From positions 6,656 through 63,849 of the forward strand of contig JAFLTG010000004.1 of assembly GCA_022510545.1 (NCBI GenBank): a stretch of DNA of 57,194 bases, read 5' to 3'. Each line of letters starts with the position of its first letter. Position 1 is the first letter of the stretch. The translations under genes and the position numbers were made by a program. This document shows, one piece after another, positions 24,682-33,892 of this stretch. A model generated the notes under the pieces. It saw nothing but the letters and a program-made list of their open reading frames with translations. It did not search any database and was not told the origin of the DNA. This DNA is from Lachnospiraceae bacterium (GTDB lineage: Bacteria > Bacillota > Clostridia > Lachnospirales > Lachnospiraceae).

Positions 24682-25017
24682 TTATCCCCCCATAATCCTT
24701 GATATCCCGCCGGAAATTTTCTTCCAGGTTGCCTCGATTTCACATAATGCCTGTTTTCCGGCTTCGGTTATTTCATAGTATTTTCTGGGAACCTGCTTTC
24801 CTATCGCTTCGCTCCACTTGCTTACCACCAGTCCGTCATCTTCCAGACGGTAAAGTATGGGATACAAGGTTCCATCCTTTAAGGAAAAGATATCTCCGCT
24901 CCTCTCCCTCATCTCTTGAATAATCTGATAGCCGTACTTTGCTTCCGATTTCAGCAGCTCCAAGACAATCATATCCAGAACACCTTTTTTCATCTGCCTT
25001 TCATATTTGTCATTCAT
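24682..25017 (-). CDS. PadR family transcriptional regulator
   Basis: Protein of 111 residues with the PadR winged helix: KGVLDMIVLELLKSEAKYGY, then DGTLYPILYRLEDDGLVVSK and YYEITEAGKQAL. Only the DNA-binding part is present (PadR-s2 type). Ribosome site AGGGGTG. First gene of a likely operon with the DUF1700-like gene, then possibly the 114-aa protein and hemW. Ligand and targets unknown; PadR proteins often repress their own operon. Confidence 0.92.
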   Translation of the reverse strand: MNDKYERQMKKGVLDMIVLELLKSEAKYGYQIIQEMRERSGDIFSLKDGTLYPILYRLEDDGLVVSKWSEAIGKQVPRKYYEITEAGKQALCEIEATWKKISGGISRIMGG

Positions 25018-25090
25018 AAAGCACCCCTATACTTTGTATTGCTAAGTATATTGTAATATACAAGGATTAGAAAGTCAATAAACAATAAAA

Positions 25091-25174
25091 GGCGGGCTGA
25101 GCAAATATTAACTTTTCTTTGCGCCTCTGGCTCCGCCAATAAGCAAAGAAAAATTACTATTTGTTCAGCCCGCC
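25091..25174 (-). terminator. Very long hairpin after lepA
   Basis: Inverted repeat with 32-base arms (25091-25122 and 25143-25174), 29 of 32 matching, and a 20-base loop. It starts 11 bases past the lepA stop; in minus sense the stem is followed by TTTTATTG, so it can act as the lepA terminator. Much longer than a normal terminator stem. Confidence 0.75.
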
Positions 25175-25185
25175 GAATTATCCCG

Positions 25186-27000
25186 TTAATCATTATCCAG
25201 CTTCAGCACACTCATAAACGCACTCTGCGGTATCTCTACATTTCCAATCTGCCGCATCCTCTTCTTACCCTCTTTCTGCTTCTCAAGCAGCTTCTTCTTA
25301 CGGGTAATATCGCCGCCGTAGCACTTGGCAAGCACATCCTTACGCATTGCCTTAACGGTCTCTCTAGCTATTATCTTACCGCCAACTGCCGCCTGAATCG
25401 GGATTTCAAATAAGTGGCGGGGAATCTCCTCCTTAAGCTTTTCGCACATCTTGCGGCCTCTTTCGTATGCGCTGTCGGCATGCACTATGAACGAAAGGGC
25501 GTCAACCTCTTCACGGTTAACCAATATATCCAATTTTACCAGTTTGGCTTCTTCATAACCTTTCATCTCATAGTCAAAAGATGCATAGCCTCTTGAACGC
25601 GACTTAAGGGCGTCAAAGAAATCATAGATTATCTCATTCAAGGGCAGGTCATATTTTATCAGTGCTCTGGTTGCCTCAATATATTCCGTACTTATATAGC
25701 GGCCGCGTCTTTCCTGGCACAGCTGCATTATAGGGCCGATAAACTCTGTCGTTACCATGATCTCCGAGCTTACCACAGGTTCTTCCATGTAGTCAATCTC
25801 CGAAAGGTCGGGGAGATTGGAAGGATTAGTGAGCTCGATAACTTCCCCGTTTGTCTTATGCACCTTGTAGATAACTCCGGGTGCGGTTGTTACCAGATCC
25901 AGATTATATTCCCTTTCCAGACGTTCCTGTATGATCTCCAGATGTAAAAGCCCCAGAAAACCGCAGCGGAAACCAAAGCCAAGGGCTATTGAGGTCTCCG
26001 GCTCATAATTTAAGGAAGCATCGTTTAATTTAAGTTTCTCAAGCGCATCCCGAAGGTCTGGGTATTTGGCGCCATCTGCGGGATACATTCCGCAGTAAAC
26101 CATGGAATTGACTTTTTTATATCCGGGAAGAGGTGAATCGCAGGGTTTCATAACATCTGTTATTGTATCACCTACCGCGGTATCTTTTACGTTTTTAATG
26201 GAAGCGGTCAGATATCCTACCAGACCGGCAGAAAGCTCTTCACAGGGAATAAACTGTCCTGCCCCGAAATATCCGACTTCCACGACTTCTGCTTCCGCCC
26301 CTGTTGCCATCATCTTTATATGGGTGCCTTTGCGCACAACACCTTCCATAATGCGGCAAAATACTATGACGCCTTTGTAGGAATCATAGACGGAATCAAA
26401 GATAAGCGCCTGCAGAGGGTTGTCCCGGCTGCCGGTGGGCGCAGGGATTTTCTCAACTATTGCCTCCAGCACATCCTCTATTCCTATGCCGTTCTTGGCG
26501 GAAATAAGGGGGGCATCCTGTGCCTCTATTCCTATTACATCCTCTATTTCATTTTTTACACGCTCAGGCTCCGCGCTCGGCAGGTCTATCTTGTTTATGA
26601 CCGGAAACACGTCAAGGTCATGGTCCAGTGCAAGGTAAACGTTGGCAAGGGTCTGCGCCTCTATACCCTGCGCAGCATCCACAACAAGGATTGCCCCGTC
26701 ACAGGCCGCAAGGCTTCTGCTGACCTCGTAGTTAAAGTCTACGTGTCCGGGGGTATCTATCAGATTAAAAATATATTCCTGTCCGTCTTTTGCCTTATAT
26801 ATGATGCGCACTGTCTGTGCTTTGATGGTAATGCCTCTCTCCCTCTCAAGCTCCATATTATCAAGAACCTGGGCCTGCATCTCACGGCTGGTAAGAAGGC
26901 CTGTCTTTTCTATAATACGGTCCGCCAGCGTGGATTTACCATGGTCGATATGCGCAACTATGCAAAAATTCCTGATTCTGCTTTTATCTATGGTTTCCAT
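25186..27000 (-). CDS. lepA: Elongation factor 4 (LepA)
   Basis: Ribosome-bound translational GTPase that remodels stalled or initiating ribosomes. 604 residues, the usual length. G1 [11 protein letters not shown]3 DTPGHVDF, G4 NKIDLPSA; domain II with [12 protein letters not shown]; the LepA-specific C-terminal domain ends with [20 protein letters not shown]. Monocistronic-looking, between spoIIP and the long hairpin. In Firmicutes lepA is often followed by hemW, which also lies downstream here, but with the PadR unit in between. Confidence 0.97.
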   Translation of the reverse strand: METIDKSRIRNFCIVAHIDHGKSTLADRIIEKTGLLTSREMQAQVLDNMELERERGITIKAQTVRIIYKAKDGQEYIFNLIDTPGHVDFNYEVSRSLAACDGAILVVDAAQGIEAQTLANVYLALDHDLDVFPVINKIDLPSAEPERVKNEIEDVIGIEAQDAPLISAKNGIGIEDVLEAIVEKIPAPTGSRDNPLQALIFDSVYDSYKGVIVFCRIMEGVVRKGTHIKMMATGAEAEVVEVGYFGAGQFIPCEELSAGLVGYLTASIKNVKDTAVGDTITDVMKPCDSPLPGYKKVNSMVYCGMYPADGAKYPDLRDALEKLKLNDASLNYEPETSIALGFGFRCGFLGLLHLEIIQERLEREYNLDLVTTAPGVIYKVHKTNGEVIELTNPSNLPDLSEIDYMEEPVVSSEIMVTTEFIGPIMQLCQERRGRYISTEYIEATRALIKYDLPLNEIIYDFFDALKSRSRGYASFDYEMKGYEEAKLVKLDILVNREEVDALSFIVHADSAYERGRKMCEKLKEEIPRHLFEIPIQAAVGGKIIARETVKAMRKDVLAKCYGGDITRKKKLLEKQKEGKKRMRQIGNVEIPQSAFMSVLKLDND

Positions 27001-27067
27001 TTCTATATTTTGCCTTTCTACTTATTCATTTTAATATAATATCAAATTCGTAAGGCAATGTCTATTA

Positions 27068-28381
27068 TTAATAATCCACATCCGGCTCATCTCCTGTAAG
27101 AACCAGATGCAGTACATGTGCCAGCGGATCTATGGCATTCATTATTTCCTCCACCGTATTATTCTGCGCGCCCAGCTCTATCAATAGGGATTTGGGACAA
27201 AGATGCATATTATAGCGATATGCTTTCAGGTAAATACGTCTTGCAATCCCCGGATAGTATTCATTGCTTGCAGTCTGCATCTGAAATGAAAAAGCCAGAT
27301 TATCTTCAATGTATGGATTTTCCAGCGATTCTAACGCTCCCCCTTTTGAATTTCTGCTTAGACCGTTAAAAAACATAAACTGAGCCGTGGGTCTGCCCTG
27401 CAGATCCATAACAAGTCTTCTGTCCGCCGGCATTTCGTCCCTGTGCAAGTCTATCACTACTTCAATAGTCGGATTATCCGCAAGCAGCTTTTCCAGCTCC
27501 GGAAGAGAATTGCTGTAAGCATAGTCCCTTGCCGGAACATCGTAACTGTCCGTATTATGTATGACATTATAACCGTATTTATCGCGAAGCGCCTGTGCCA
27601 GCCTTTCACCTGCACCTATAATTGTAGTAGATACATCTCCCGGTACGGAGTCTGCAAAGGCTTCCTGGGAATGAGTATGATAGATCAAAATCTGCGGAGC
27701 ATCGTTACTTCCTTTCATCCGCATATCTTTATATAGGAGCTTATCCAGACTTAAAAGCTCCTTTCCCGCAGCTGTAGTTGAATCAATTGCATAAAAAGCT
27801 TTTACCAGATCGGTATAATCGGTCAAAGTATCCCACTGATAGCGATACAGTGCCTCCTCCACTTCATGAAAAGGCATATCTTTACCCTCTTCAACCTGTC
27901 CGTCAATATCATCACCCTCACCTGCCGCTGACTGATTTTCCGCAAGAAGTCCATTTTCGGCAAGCAAGGCTTCCTCCAACCCCTTATCCAAATGTATGGC
28001 ATCTGCTCCATACTCAAGGGAGTCTTCATCGATTCCCTTTTTATCTTCATCCATACCTTCCAATAAAACAAGTTCGTTGTAATCGCTTTCTTTTAATGCC
28101 TTGTCATACTGCTGCACCGGCTGTTCCATAGCAAAAAGAAGAACCGGAAAATTTTCAATCACCATACGGTCCGTCAGGTTGTACTTATAGCCGCCCTGTC
28201 TGATCTGTAATACGGATACCCCCGGCATCCAGATATCCATAAAGGACTGCTCGAACCAGTTATGCAGACCATTCACAACAACACTATCTTCCGATTCCGT
28301 ACTATTAAAAAGCTCCCACAAAAATGACACCACTGTCATAATACATATGAAAATAAGAAGTATCCTCAGTTTTCTTTTCAT
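27068..28381 (-). CDS. spoIIP: Stage II sporulation protein P (SpoIIP)
   Basis: Peptidoglycan amidase/endopeptidase that works with SpoIID and SpoIIM during engulfment. Protein of 437 residues with an N-terminal membrane anchor (LRILLIFICIMTVVSFLWEL). An acidic linker follows (~110-165), then the catalytic domain: QILIYHTHSQEAF holds the first His and Glu of the Zn site, and EVVIDLHRDEMPAD and LLIELGAQNNTVEE complete the SpoIIP signature. Lies after gpr in the same orientation, the common gpr-spoIIP arrangement. Confidence 0.93.
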   Translation of the reverse strand: MKRKLRILLIFICIMTVVSFLWELFNSTESEDSVVVNGLHNWFEQSFMDIWMPGVSVLQIRQGGYKYNLTDRMVIENFPVLLFAMEQPVQQYDKALKESDYNELVLLEGMDEDKKGIDEDSLEYGADAIHLDKGLEEALLAENGLLAENQSAAGEGDDIDGQVEEGKDMPFHEVEEALYRYQWDTLTDYTDLVKAFYAIDSTTAAGKELLSLDKLLYKDMRMKGSNDAPQILIYHTHSQEAFADSVPGDVSTTIIGAGERLAQALRDKYGYNVIHNTDSYDVPARDYAYSNSLPELEKLLADNPTIEVVIDLHRDEMPADRRLVMDLQGRPTAQFMFFNGLSRNSKGGALESLENPYIEDNLAFSFQMQTASNEYYPGIARRIYLKAYRYNMHLCPKSLLIELGAQNNTVEEIMNAIDPLAHVLHLVLTGDEPDVDY

Positions 28382-28410
28382 CTACCCTGCCCCAGGCCTT
28401 GCCAAAATCT

Positions 28411-28460
28411 GCGATGTTTGAGCATAGCTCAAACTCGCGGGTGAAAATTTATTTTCACCC
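28411..28460. repeat. Two adjacent perfect hairpins between gpr and spoIIP
   Basis: First hairpin: GCGA-T-GTTTGAGC, loop ATA, GCTCAAACTCGC (28411-28438). Second: GGGTGAAAA / TTTTCACCC (28439-28460). They abut without a spacer. No U-tract follows, so they may stabilise or process the gpr-spoIIP message rather than end it. Confidence 0.55.
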
Positions 28461-28499
28461 TATTATATGCAGAAGGCAGTGGCGATAATGATACCTTGC

Positions 28500-29372
28500 T
28501 TATGCCAGGGTTAAATCCAATGCCTTATTCAGGGCATCACACAGGATATGACTTATCTGCTGTACCTGAAAATCCACATCCTTGCTTGTCACATACATAT
28601 TGTTAAGCTCCGAAAGTGAATTGGGATATTCTCCGACGGCATCACCCACTATGGTGGCGGCATCTACAACAGTAGGCACTCCGATTGCCAGAACCGGTAC
28701 ATTCAGACTGTCCTGTGTAAGTGCATTCCTGTGATTGCCGACCCCCGAACCCGGATGTATGCCTGTATTGGTAATCTGGATAGTGCGGTTAAGACGTTTG
28801 GTGGATCTTGCTGCAAGCGCATCAATCACTATTACCTGATCAGGGGAGGTCTGTTCGATAACACCCCTTATGATTTCTGCGGATTCCATTCCGGTCTTGG
28901 CCATAACTCCGGGAACCAGACTGCTTACCATATGCATTTTGGAACAGTTGTATGCCACTTTTCCGTATTCCATTACAATATGTCTATTTATAAAAAGATT
29001 ATCCACTACATTGGGTCCCAGCGCATCTGCCGTAACATCACGGTTTCCAAGACCCACGACCAGAATAGACTGTTCCTTGTCAGGATCAGATAAGAGCTTT
29101 CTTATTTCTTTGGCCAGAATATCGGAAATTTCCTGATGATAATCGTCTTCAGGCTCAATCATTGCCGGGGCTTCAAGTGTCACATAGGTACCCATAGGTT
29201 TTCCCATTGCCTTGGCGCCGTTTTTTGTCTCAATCATTACTGTAGTAATATGAATATCATTTTTTTCATCGAATTCCTCTTCAACCTTTATTCCGTGAAC
29301 TTCATTTTCTTTTCCGTCAATACTTTCTCTGGCTTCCAATGCCAGGTCAGTTCTGACCTGAAACCAACTCAT
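28500..29372 (-). CDS. gpr: Spore germination protease GPR
   Basis: Aspartic-type protease that degrades small acid-soluble spore proteins at germination. Start taken at ATG 29372 (MSWFQVRTDLALEARE), which has a GAGGAATAGGG site; a TTG eight codons upstream is less likely. The product is ~290 residues. The RTDLALEA segment near the N-terminus includes the autoprocessing region. Core motifs: LVVGLGNRDVTADALGPNVV, SSLVPGVMAKTGMES, VIVIDALAARSTKRLNRTIQ and HPGSGVGNHR. Followed by spoIIP 118 bases on. Confidence 0.95.
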   Translation of the reverse strand: MSWFQVRTDLALEARESIDGKENEVHGIKVEEEFDEKNDIHITTVMIETKNGAKAMGKPMGTYVTLEAPAMIEPEDDYHQEISDILAKEIRKLLSDPDKEQSILVVGLGNRDVTADALGPNVVDNLFINRHIVMEYGKVAYNCSKMHMVSSLVPGVMAKTGMESAEIIRGVIEQTSPDQVIVIDALAARSTKRLNRTIQITNTGIHPGSGVGNHRNALTQDSLNVPVLAIGVPTVVDAATIVGDAVGEYPNSLSELNNMYVTSKDVDFQVQQISHILCDALNKALDLTLA

Positions 29373-29500
29373 ATCCCTATTCCTCGTTTCTTCCAATGTT
29401 TCTCGTTATACTATATGCAGATTATACTTATTTTGTCATGGAGTCATAACTTAAGCCTTGCATTTAGTGCTAGTTTTTACAATAATTTTAAAAATATGTA

Positions 29501-29529
29501 TTGACAGAAATTAATGCTTATTCTACAAT
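29501..29529 (+). promoter_or_regulatory. rpsT promoter
   Basis: Consensus -35 TTGACA (29501-29506), 17-base spacer, -10 TACAAT (29524-29529), ~90 bases before the rpsT start. The leader contains no obvious structure beyond a short GC-rich stretch. Confidence 0.75.
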
Positions 29530-29616
29530 AATATACGTGTGTTTCCATTAAAACGACCGTGTCCGGATTTAATGAGACATTTCCATAAAAATTAATGATA
29601 ATAGGAGGTGTGCATC

Positions 29617-29880
29617 TTGGCTAATATCAAATCTGCAAAGAAAAGAATTTTAGTTAACAGAACCAAGGCGGAGAGAAATAAAGCTATCAAGTCCGGTGTT
29701 AAGACTTCTGTTAAAAAAGTAACAGCTGCTATTGCTGCTAATGACAAAGAAGCTGCAAAGGCTGCATTGCTTGCTGCCACAGCAACTATTGATAAAGCCG
29801 CTTCTAAGGGCGTATTCCACAAGAATACAGCTTCCAGAAAAGTTTCACGTCTGGCGCAGGCAGTTAATAAGATGGCTTAA
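29617..29880 (+). CDS. rpsT: 30S ribosomal protein S20
   Basis: Protein of 87 residues, highly basic, beginning ANIKSAKKRILVNRTKAERN after the initiator, the S20 signature; it binds 16S rRNA in the body of the 30S subunit. The start is TTG 29617, six bases after a perfect AGGAGGTG; the GTG at 29608 lies within that site and is not the start. Monocistronic with its own promoter and terminator, divergent from gpr. Confidence 0.97.
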   Translation: MANIKSAKKRILVNRTKAERNKAIKSGVKTSVKKVTAAIAANDKEAAKAALLAATATIDKAASKGVFHKNTASRKVSRLAQAVNKMA

Positions 29881-29915
29881 TATCGATTAATACTTATATA
29901 TAATGAGACTTTAAA

Positions 29916-29949
29916 ACAATCCATACCGTCATGTGGGTTGTTTTTTTAT
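29916..29949 (+). terminator. rpsT terminator
   Basis: Stem ACAATCC / GGGTTGT (one G-U pair), extended by CAT/ATG, followed by seven T residues. It lies 36 bases after the rpsT stop. Confidence 0.8.
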
Positions 29950-30057
29950 TAAATTTATATTTAATAATACTAAAAAAACTATTTATTATGTATTTACAGC
30001 ACTTTTATAGCATATGCCGTTTGTTTTATAACATACATTATTTATTCTGGAGGCTCT

Positions 30058-31137
30058 ATGGAACTTACTAATATTAAGTATACTGATGAAAAAGAAATAA
30101 AAAATAGTAACAGCAACGAAAACAAACGTAAGCAGCTCATAAGCAAGGATACATCCTTGACCTTTCGTGGAATAGCAGCTGTTATGGTAATTATGTCCCA
30201 CTACGCCGAATGGTACTCATGGTTTGTGCAGACTGAAGGAAACAGAGAAATATTTCGAGTGGCGCTGACCAAGCTTGGAGTGTATGGAGTTGATATATTT
30301 TTTCTTTTATCCGGCTATGCCATGGTAAAGTCACTTGGGGACAAAAAGATAAATCTTGATTTTATTTTCAAAAAAATCAGGAATATTTATATTCCATACT
30401 TTATAATAACAGGTGCTATCGAGCTTATTTCCGGCGGTTTTACCTCATTTCATGACTTCTGGCGATTTGCAAGCGGTCATGACTATTGGTATATGAATGT
30501 ACTGTTTGTATTTTACATAGGATTCATGATAATTTATGCACTGCTCAAAAAGACACCGTTACGTATTACAGCTTTCGGCATATTCACTTACATATATTCT
30601 TATAACTTATACAAAAACGGAATGCATGAATTCTGGTACGTATCAAACATAACATTTGTTATTGGAATTATAACTGCGGAATTCGAGAAATTTTATAATA
30701 ATAAAAGGAAAATAGCATGTGCAATTTATTTAATCCTGATTATAATTCTTAGCATTGCTATGTATTTTGTAGTAAAATCAGGGCTTTACGGCCAGGAAAC
30801 AATCAGCCTTTATACCAAGGAACAGCAGATCTGGCTCAAAATCGGCGCCACTATTATATGGACTCTGCTTATATTGCTGCTTGCCATAAAGTGGCGGATT
30901 AAAGAAAAACCGGCGGCATTTCTTGGGAAATATTCGCTATATCTTTATCTTACTCACACATATATATTTATGAGAGTCATAAACAGCCCGGCGCTTGCAG
31001 ATACTTTATCTAATGCAAATACCGCACTTATGGCTAAATATGCAATAAGCGCGGTATTTACGGTTATCGTTTCCGCTCTGTGCGGTATTATAATTACAAG
31101 ATTAACAAAGATGATTGACTTTCGTTACCGGCTGTGA
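30058..31137 (+). CDS. Acyltransferase 3 family membrane protein
   Basis: Integral membrane O-acyltransferase of 359 residues with about ten transmembrane helices. The hallmark N-terminal region is present: LTFRGIAAVMVIMSHYAEWY (family His in SHY) and GVYGVDIFFLLSGYAMVKSL. Such enzymes move acetyl groups from acetyl-CoA to cell-surface polysaccharides, peptidoglycan or lipids. GGAGG five bases before the ATG. It carries a polar N-terminal ~40-residue extension. Its 3' end overlaps the TPM gene on the other strand by 13 bases. Substrate unknown. Confidence 0.88.
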   Translation: MELTNIKYTDEKEIKNSNSNENKRKQLISKDTSLTFRGIAAVMVIMSHYAEWYSWFVQTEGNREIFRVALTKLGVYGVDIFFLLSGYAMVKSLGDKKINLDFIFKKIRNIYIPYFIITGAIELISGGFTSFHDFWRFASGHDYWYMNVLFVFYIGFMIIYALLKKTPLRITAFGIFTYIYSYNLYKNGMHEFWYVSNITFVIGIITAEFEKFYNNKRKIACAIYLILIIILSIAMYFVVKSGLYGQETISLYTKEQQIWLKIGATIIWTLLILLLAIKWRIKEKPAAFLGKYSLYLYLTHTYIFMRVINSPALADTLSNANTALMAKYAISAVFTVIVSALCGIIITRLTKMIDFRYRL

Positions 31138-31997
31138 CCTCCGCCGCCATGGCTTCCGCCACCACTATGACCGCCACCGCCATGGCCTCCGGATCCGCTG
31201 CTGGTCTGTATCTTGTGATGTGTTACGGTCTTACGCAGGAAAATATCCTGGCTGTTTGTAAAATTCGCATTTCTACCCTTAACATAGGTAACTGCCGTGG
31301 TTGTCTTCTTACCGCTCTTAGAACTCCAGTTGACTGCAATAAATATAACCGCAACAATAACACCTGCTATTATTGGTAGGCCCTGAGGCACATCGGCATG
31401 AAAAATCCGGTTTCCCATCATATCATTATAAAAATCATTGACATAAGTTTTGTATGCCAGATAAGGATTTGTTTCCACATATCGATATACCCTGTCCAGG
31501 ATATGGTCTATATCGGCATCCGAATATTTATCCTTCACAATCCCCGTAGTACAAAACCAGGTATATATCTTACCGTCAGACTCGCGAAACCAGTTATCCA
31601 CCAGGATTACTCCGTCTCCGTTAGGTTTATCATATCCGAAATTATTATTTTCATAAAACTGCTCTGCATAAACTCTAACAAACTCACTGTAACCGACTGT
31701 AGGTTCTATTTCCCTTGCATATTCTTTAAGGGATTGTTTTAAAGTCACAAGCACTATGTCACAATTCGTCTGTTTTTCACGTTTGGCAATCAGTTCCTCA
31801 AGTTTCTGTTCTTCTCTATCGCTTAGTACATCTGCATTGTCAAATACCCTCTGAGTAGTAAGACACTCTGTATTTGTTCTATCATAATGAGAAGTTTGAG
31901 ACGTAAAATACTGTGCGCCTTTTATAAAGATAAAAAATATAAGCAGAGCGCCAAGCACTATATATAACCAATTAAAATATTTAAAATACTCTTTCAT
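31125..31997 (-). CDS. TPM-domain membrane protein with Gly/His tail
   Basis: Protein of 290 residues. N-terminal transmembrane helix (~10-28); a TPM domain at ~45-200 (VFDNADVLSDREEQKLEELI, then NCDIVLVTL, DGVILVDNW); a second transmembrane helix (~208-225); and a tail of GGHGGGGHSGGGSH type. TPM proteins include a plant photosystem phosphatase, but in bacteria most are uncharacterised; the Gly-rich tail is common in this group. It follows the zinc-ribbon gene by 49 bases, so the two are probably an operon. Confidence 0.82.
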   Translation of the reverse strand: MKEYFKYFNWLYIVLGALLIFFIFIKGAQYFTSQTSHYDRTNTECLTTQRVFDNADVLSDREEQKLEELIAKREKQTNCDIVLVTLKQSLKEYAREIEPTVGYSEFVRVYAEQFYENNNFGYDKPNGDGVILVDNWFRESDGKIYTWFCTTGIVKDKYSDADIDHILDRVYRYVETNPYLAYKTYVNDFYNDMMGNRIFHADVPQGLPIIAGVIVAVIFIAVNWSSKSGKKTTTAVTYVKGRNANFTNSQDIFLRKTVTHHKIQTSSGSGGHGGGGHSGGGSHGGGGHSR

Positions 31998-32046
31998 CTG
32001 TATTATCCTTTCATCCGGAATTCACTATAAATACAACTCTCCCTCA

Positions 32047-33030
32047 TTACAACAGCTCCAATATTGCAATTGCAAGATACATAATTGCGCTGACGGATAC
32101 CATTGTAGTAAGCCCGTACAGTAATACCTTAGCCTTGGATACGGGTGTCTTTCCGACTACCTTGCCGGTCTGCCCGTTTACATGGAAGCGGTAGGTTTCC
32201 CCGCGATAGTCGTACTGATACAGCCACACTGGCATAAGGGCATAGTAAAGACCGCTTCTGTTCAGATTCAGGTTTTTCACTTCGGTTTTCATAGAGCTAT
32301 AGCCTGAAAGCGACTGCTGCATCAATTCTTCACTGGCGCTTTTCGCCTTCATTCTGGCGCGCTCTTCCAGCTCATCAGCACCCTGATTGAAAACTTCTCC
32401 GAAAAAGCCTGACATATATTTAGGATCAAACCCCTCTAACTCCTGATATGTATAGGGTTCCATCAGATCCATCTCGCCATCGTTCATAGCTATCGAGGCA
32501 TCTACAGGAACCTTGTCAAACTCAGCATCCATCTTTCTTATCACATCAAAGTAGGAAGTTTCGACATATTCCGTATTTCCGCTTATCCATGTACGAACTT
32601 TCGTGCCCTGTCCTCTGAAATCATAATGCGCCTGATAATCATACATCCAGAAAGGAACATATATTCCCTGCATATTATTAAGACTTTTCTCAGACAAAAA
32701 GGAGGCCGGAGTAAAAGTTCTTTTCTTAAATTCGGTATTAAGTGCTTCAACCGCCATATCCTTATTTATCTTAAAGGGAAGAATCATATTGGGTTTATAT
32801 CTCTCTTCAACCCTCTCATCAAATACTATGTAGCTGCCACAGTGCACGCATCTGTCGGCAGATGTGTACTGTCCTATCTCAATGGGAGCTCCGCAGTTCC
32901 CACACTGAGTCAGGGACCCCTCATTAACCATGTACTGTGCATCTATTCCCTCACAATGGGGACAGTACATAGCTTTTCTGCCCGGCTCATAGACAGCGTT
33001 GCCGCCACAGTTTTTACATTTGAAAATCAT
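32047..33030 (-). CDS. Zinc-ribbon membrane protein
   Basis: Protein of 327 residues starting with two CxxC pairs, CKNCGG and CPHCEG, then CGNCGAP and CVHCGSY, i.e. two zinc ribbons in the first ~65 residues. A middle domain has LPFKINKDMAVEAL and IYVPFWMYDYQAHYDFRGQG, and a C-terminal transmembrane helix (~303-325) follows KVLLYGL. This architecture is known from many Firmicutes (TFIIB-type zinc-ribbon proteins), function unknown. Upstream of the TPM gene; the pair may be functionally linked. Confidence 0.8.
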   Translation of the reverse strand: MIFKCKNCGGNAVYEPGRKAMYCPHCEGIDAQYMVNEGSLTQCGNCGAPIEIGQYTSADRCVHCGSYIVFDERVEERYKPNMILPFKINKDMAVEALNTEFKKRTFTPASFLSEKSLNNMQGIYVPFWMYDYQAHYDFRGQGTKVRTWISGNTEYVETSYFDVIRKMDAEFDKVPVDASIAMNDGEMDLMEPYTYQELEGFDPKYMSGFFGEVFNQGADELEERARMKAKSASEELMQQSLSGYSSMKTEVKNLNLNRSGLYYALMPVWLYQYDYRGETYRFHVNGQTGKVVGKTPVSKAKVLLYGLTTMVSVSAIMYLAIAILELL

Positions 33031-33123
33031 TCCGGTTTTCTCCTTTTATTGACACAAATTAATTAGTAATATATTATTTATTGTATCAAAAGATAAAGAA
33101 AATTGATAGAGGAGAAAACTAAT

Positions 33124-33810
33124 ATGACCATCTTCCTGACAGTTCTTTTAACAATTTTCATTGCTGAAATGGGGGACAAGACCCAGCTGTTGCTCGTAGC
33201 TATGGCCGGAAAATACAAGATATCCCATATTCTAAGCGGAACCTGGCTTGCCACAATACTTCTGAATATTATGGCTGTCGGGGTCGGTGCTGCTCTAAGC
33301 AAATATCTGGATATGAGGATTATAAAGTTTATCGCAGCCATTGCCTTCTTCTGGTTTGCCTATGCCACACTCAAAGGTGAGTCCGAAGACGAAGAGGAAA
33401 ACACCGCAAAACACAATTTTGGTCCGGTACTGGCAATTTTTATTTCATTCTTCATCGGAGAGCTCGGCGATAAGACACAGTTATCTGCCATTACCCTTGC
33501 CGCAAATTATACGCAGAGCAGCTTTGTGAATGCTTTTGCTGTATTCTTAGGCTGTACACTCGGCCTGATTCTGGCAGATCTGATAGGGCTGATTGTGGGG
33601 GTAATATTAAAAAGCAAGATGCCGACAGGTATTCTGAACATTCTTTCTTTTGCTATTTTTTCGGTATTTGGAGTTGTAAATATACGTGAGGCAATGCTGT
33701 TGATTTTCGGTGCGGGAACTCAGGCTATAGCAGGCTATCTTATAATAACAGTTGTTTTTGCACTGTTATGTCTTGTAACATTTATAAAAAATTTTCGACA
33801 CCACACATAA
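33124..33810 (+). CDS. Gdt1/TMEM165 family cation transporter
   Basis: Membrane protein of 228 residues with six to seven helices in two repeats, each with the family motif: EMGDKTQLLLVAMA and ELGDKTQLSAITLA. Members (UPF0016; MneA, Gdt1, TMEM165) export Mn or exchange Ca/Mn for protons. The acidic and polar residues of E-x-GD-KT are the ion site. Start at ATG 33124 after GAGGAG; a TTG seven codons earlier is not needed. Divergent from the zinc-ribbon gene. Confidence 0.92.
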   Translation: MTIFLTVLLTIFIAEMGDKTQLLLVAMAGKYKISHILSGTWLATILLNIMAVGVGAALSKYLDMRIIKFIAAIAFFWFAYATLKGESEDEEENTAKHNFGPVLAIFISFFIGELGDKTQLSAITLAANYTQSSFVNAFAVFLGCTLGLILADLIGLIVGVILKSKMPTGILNILSFAIFSVFGVVNIREAMLLIFGAGTQAIAGYLIITVVFALLCLVTFIKNFRHHT

Positions 33811-33892
33811 ATATAAAGGCTTGTACTTTACATCAAAACATAATACAATTAATATTGGATATAATTTTAATACGGAAAAGGAGCTATGATTA

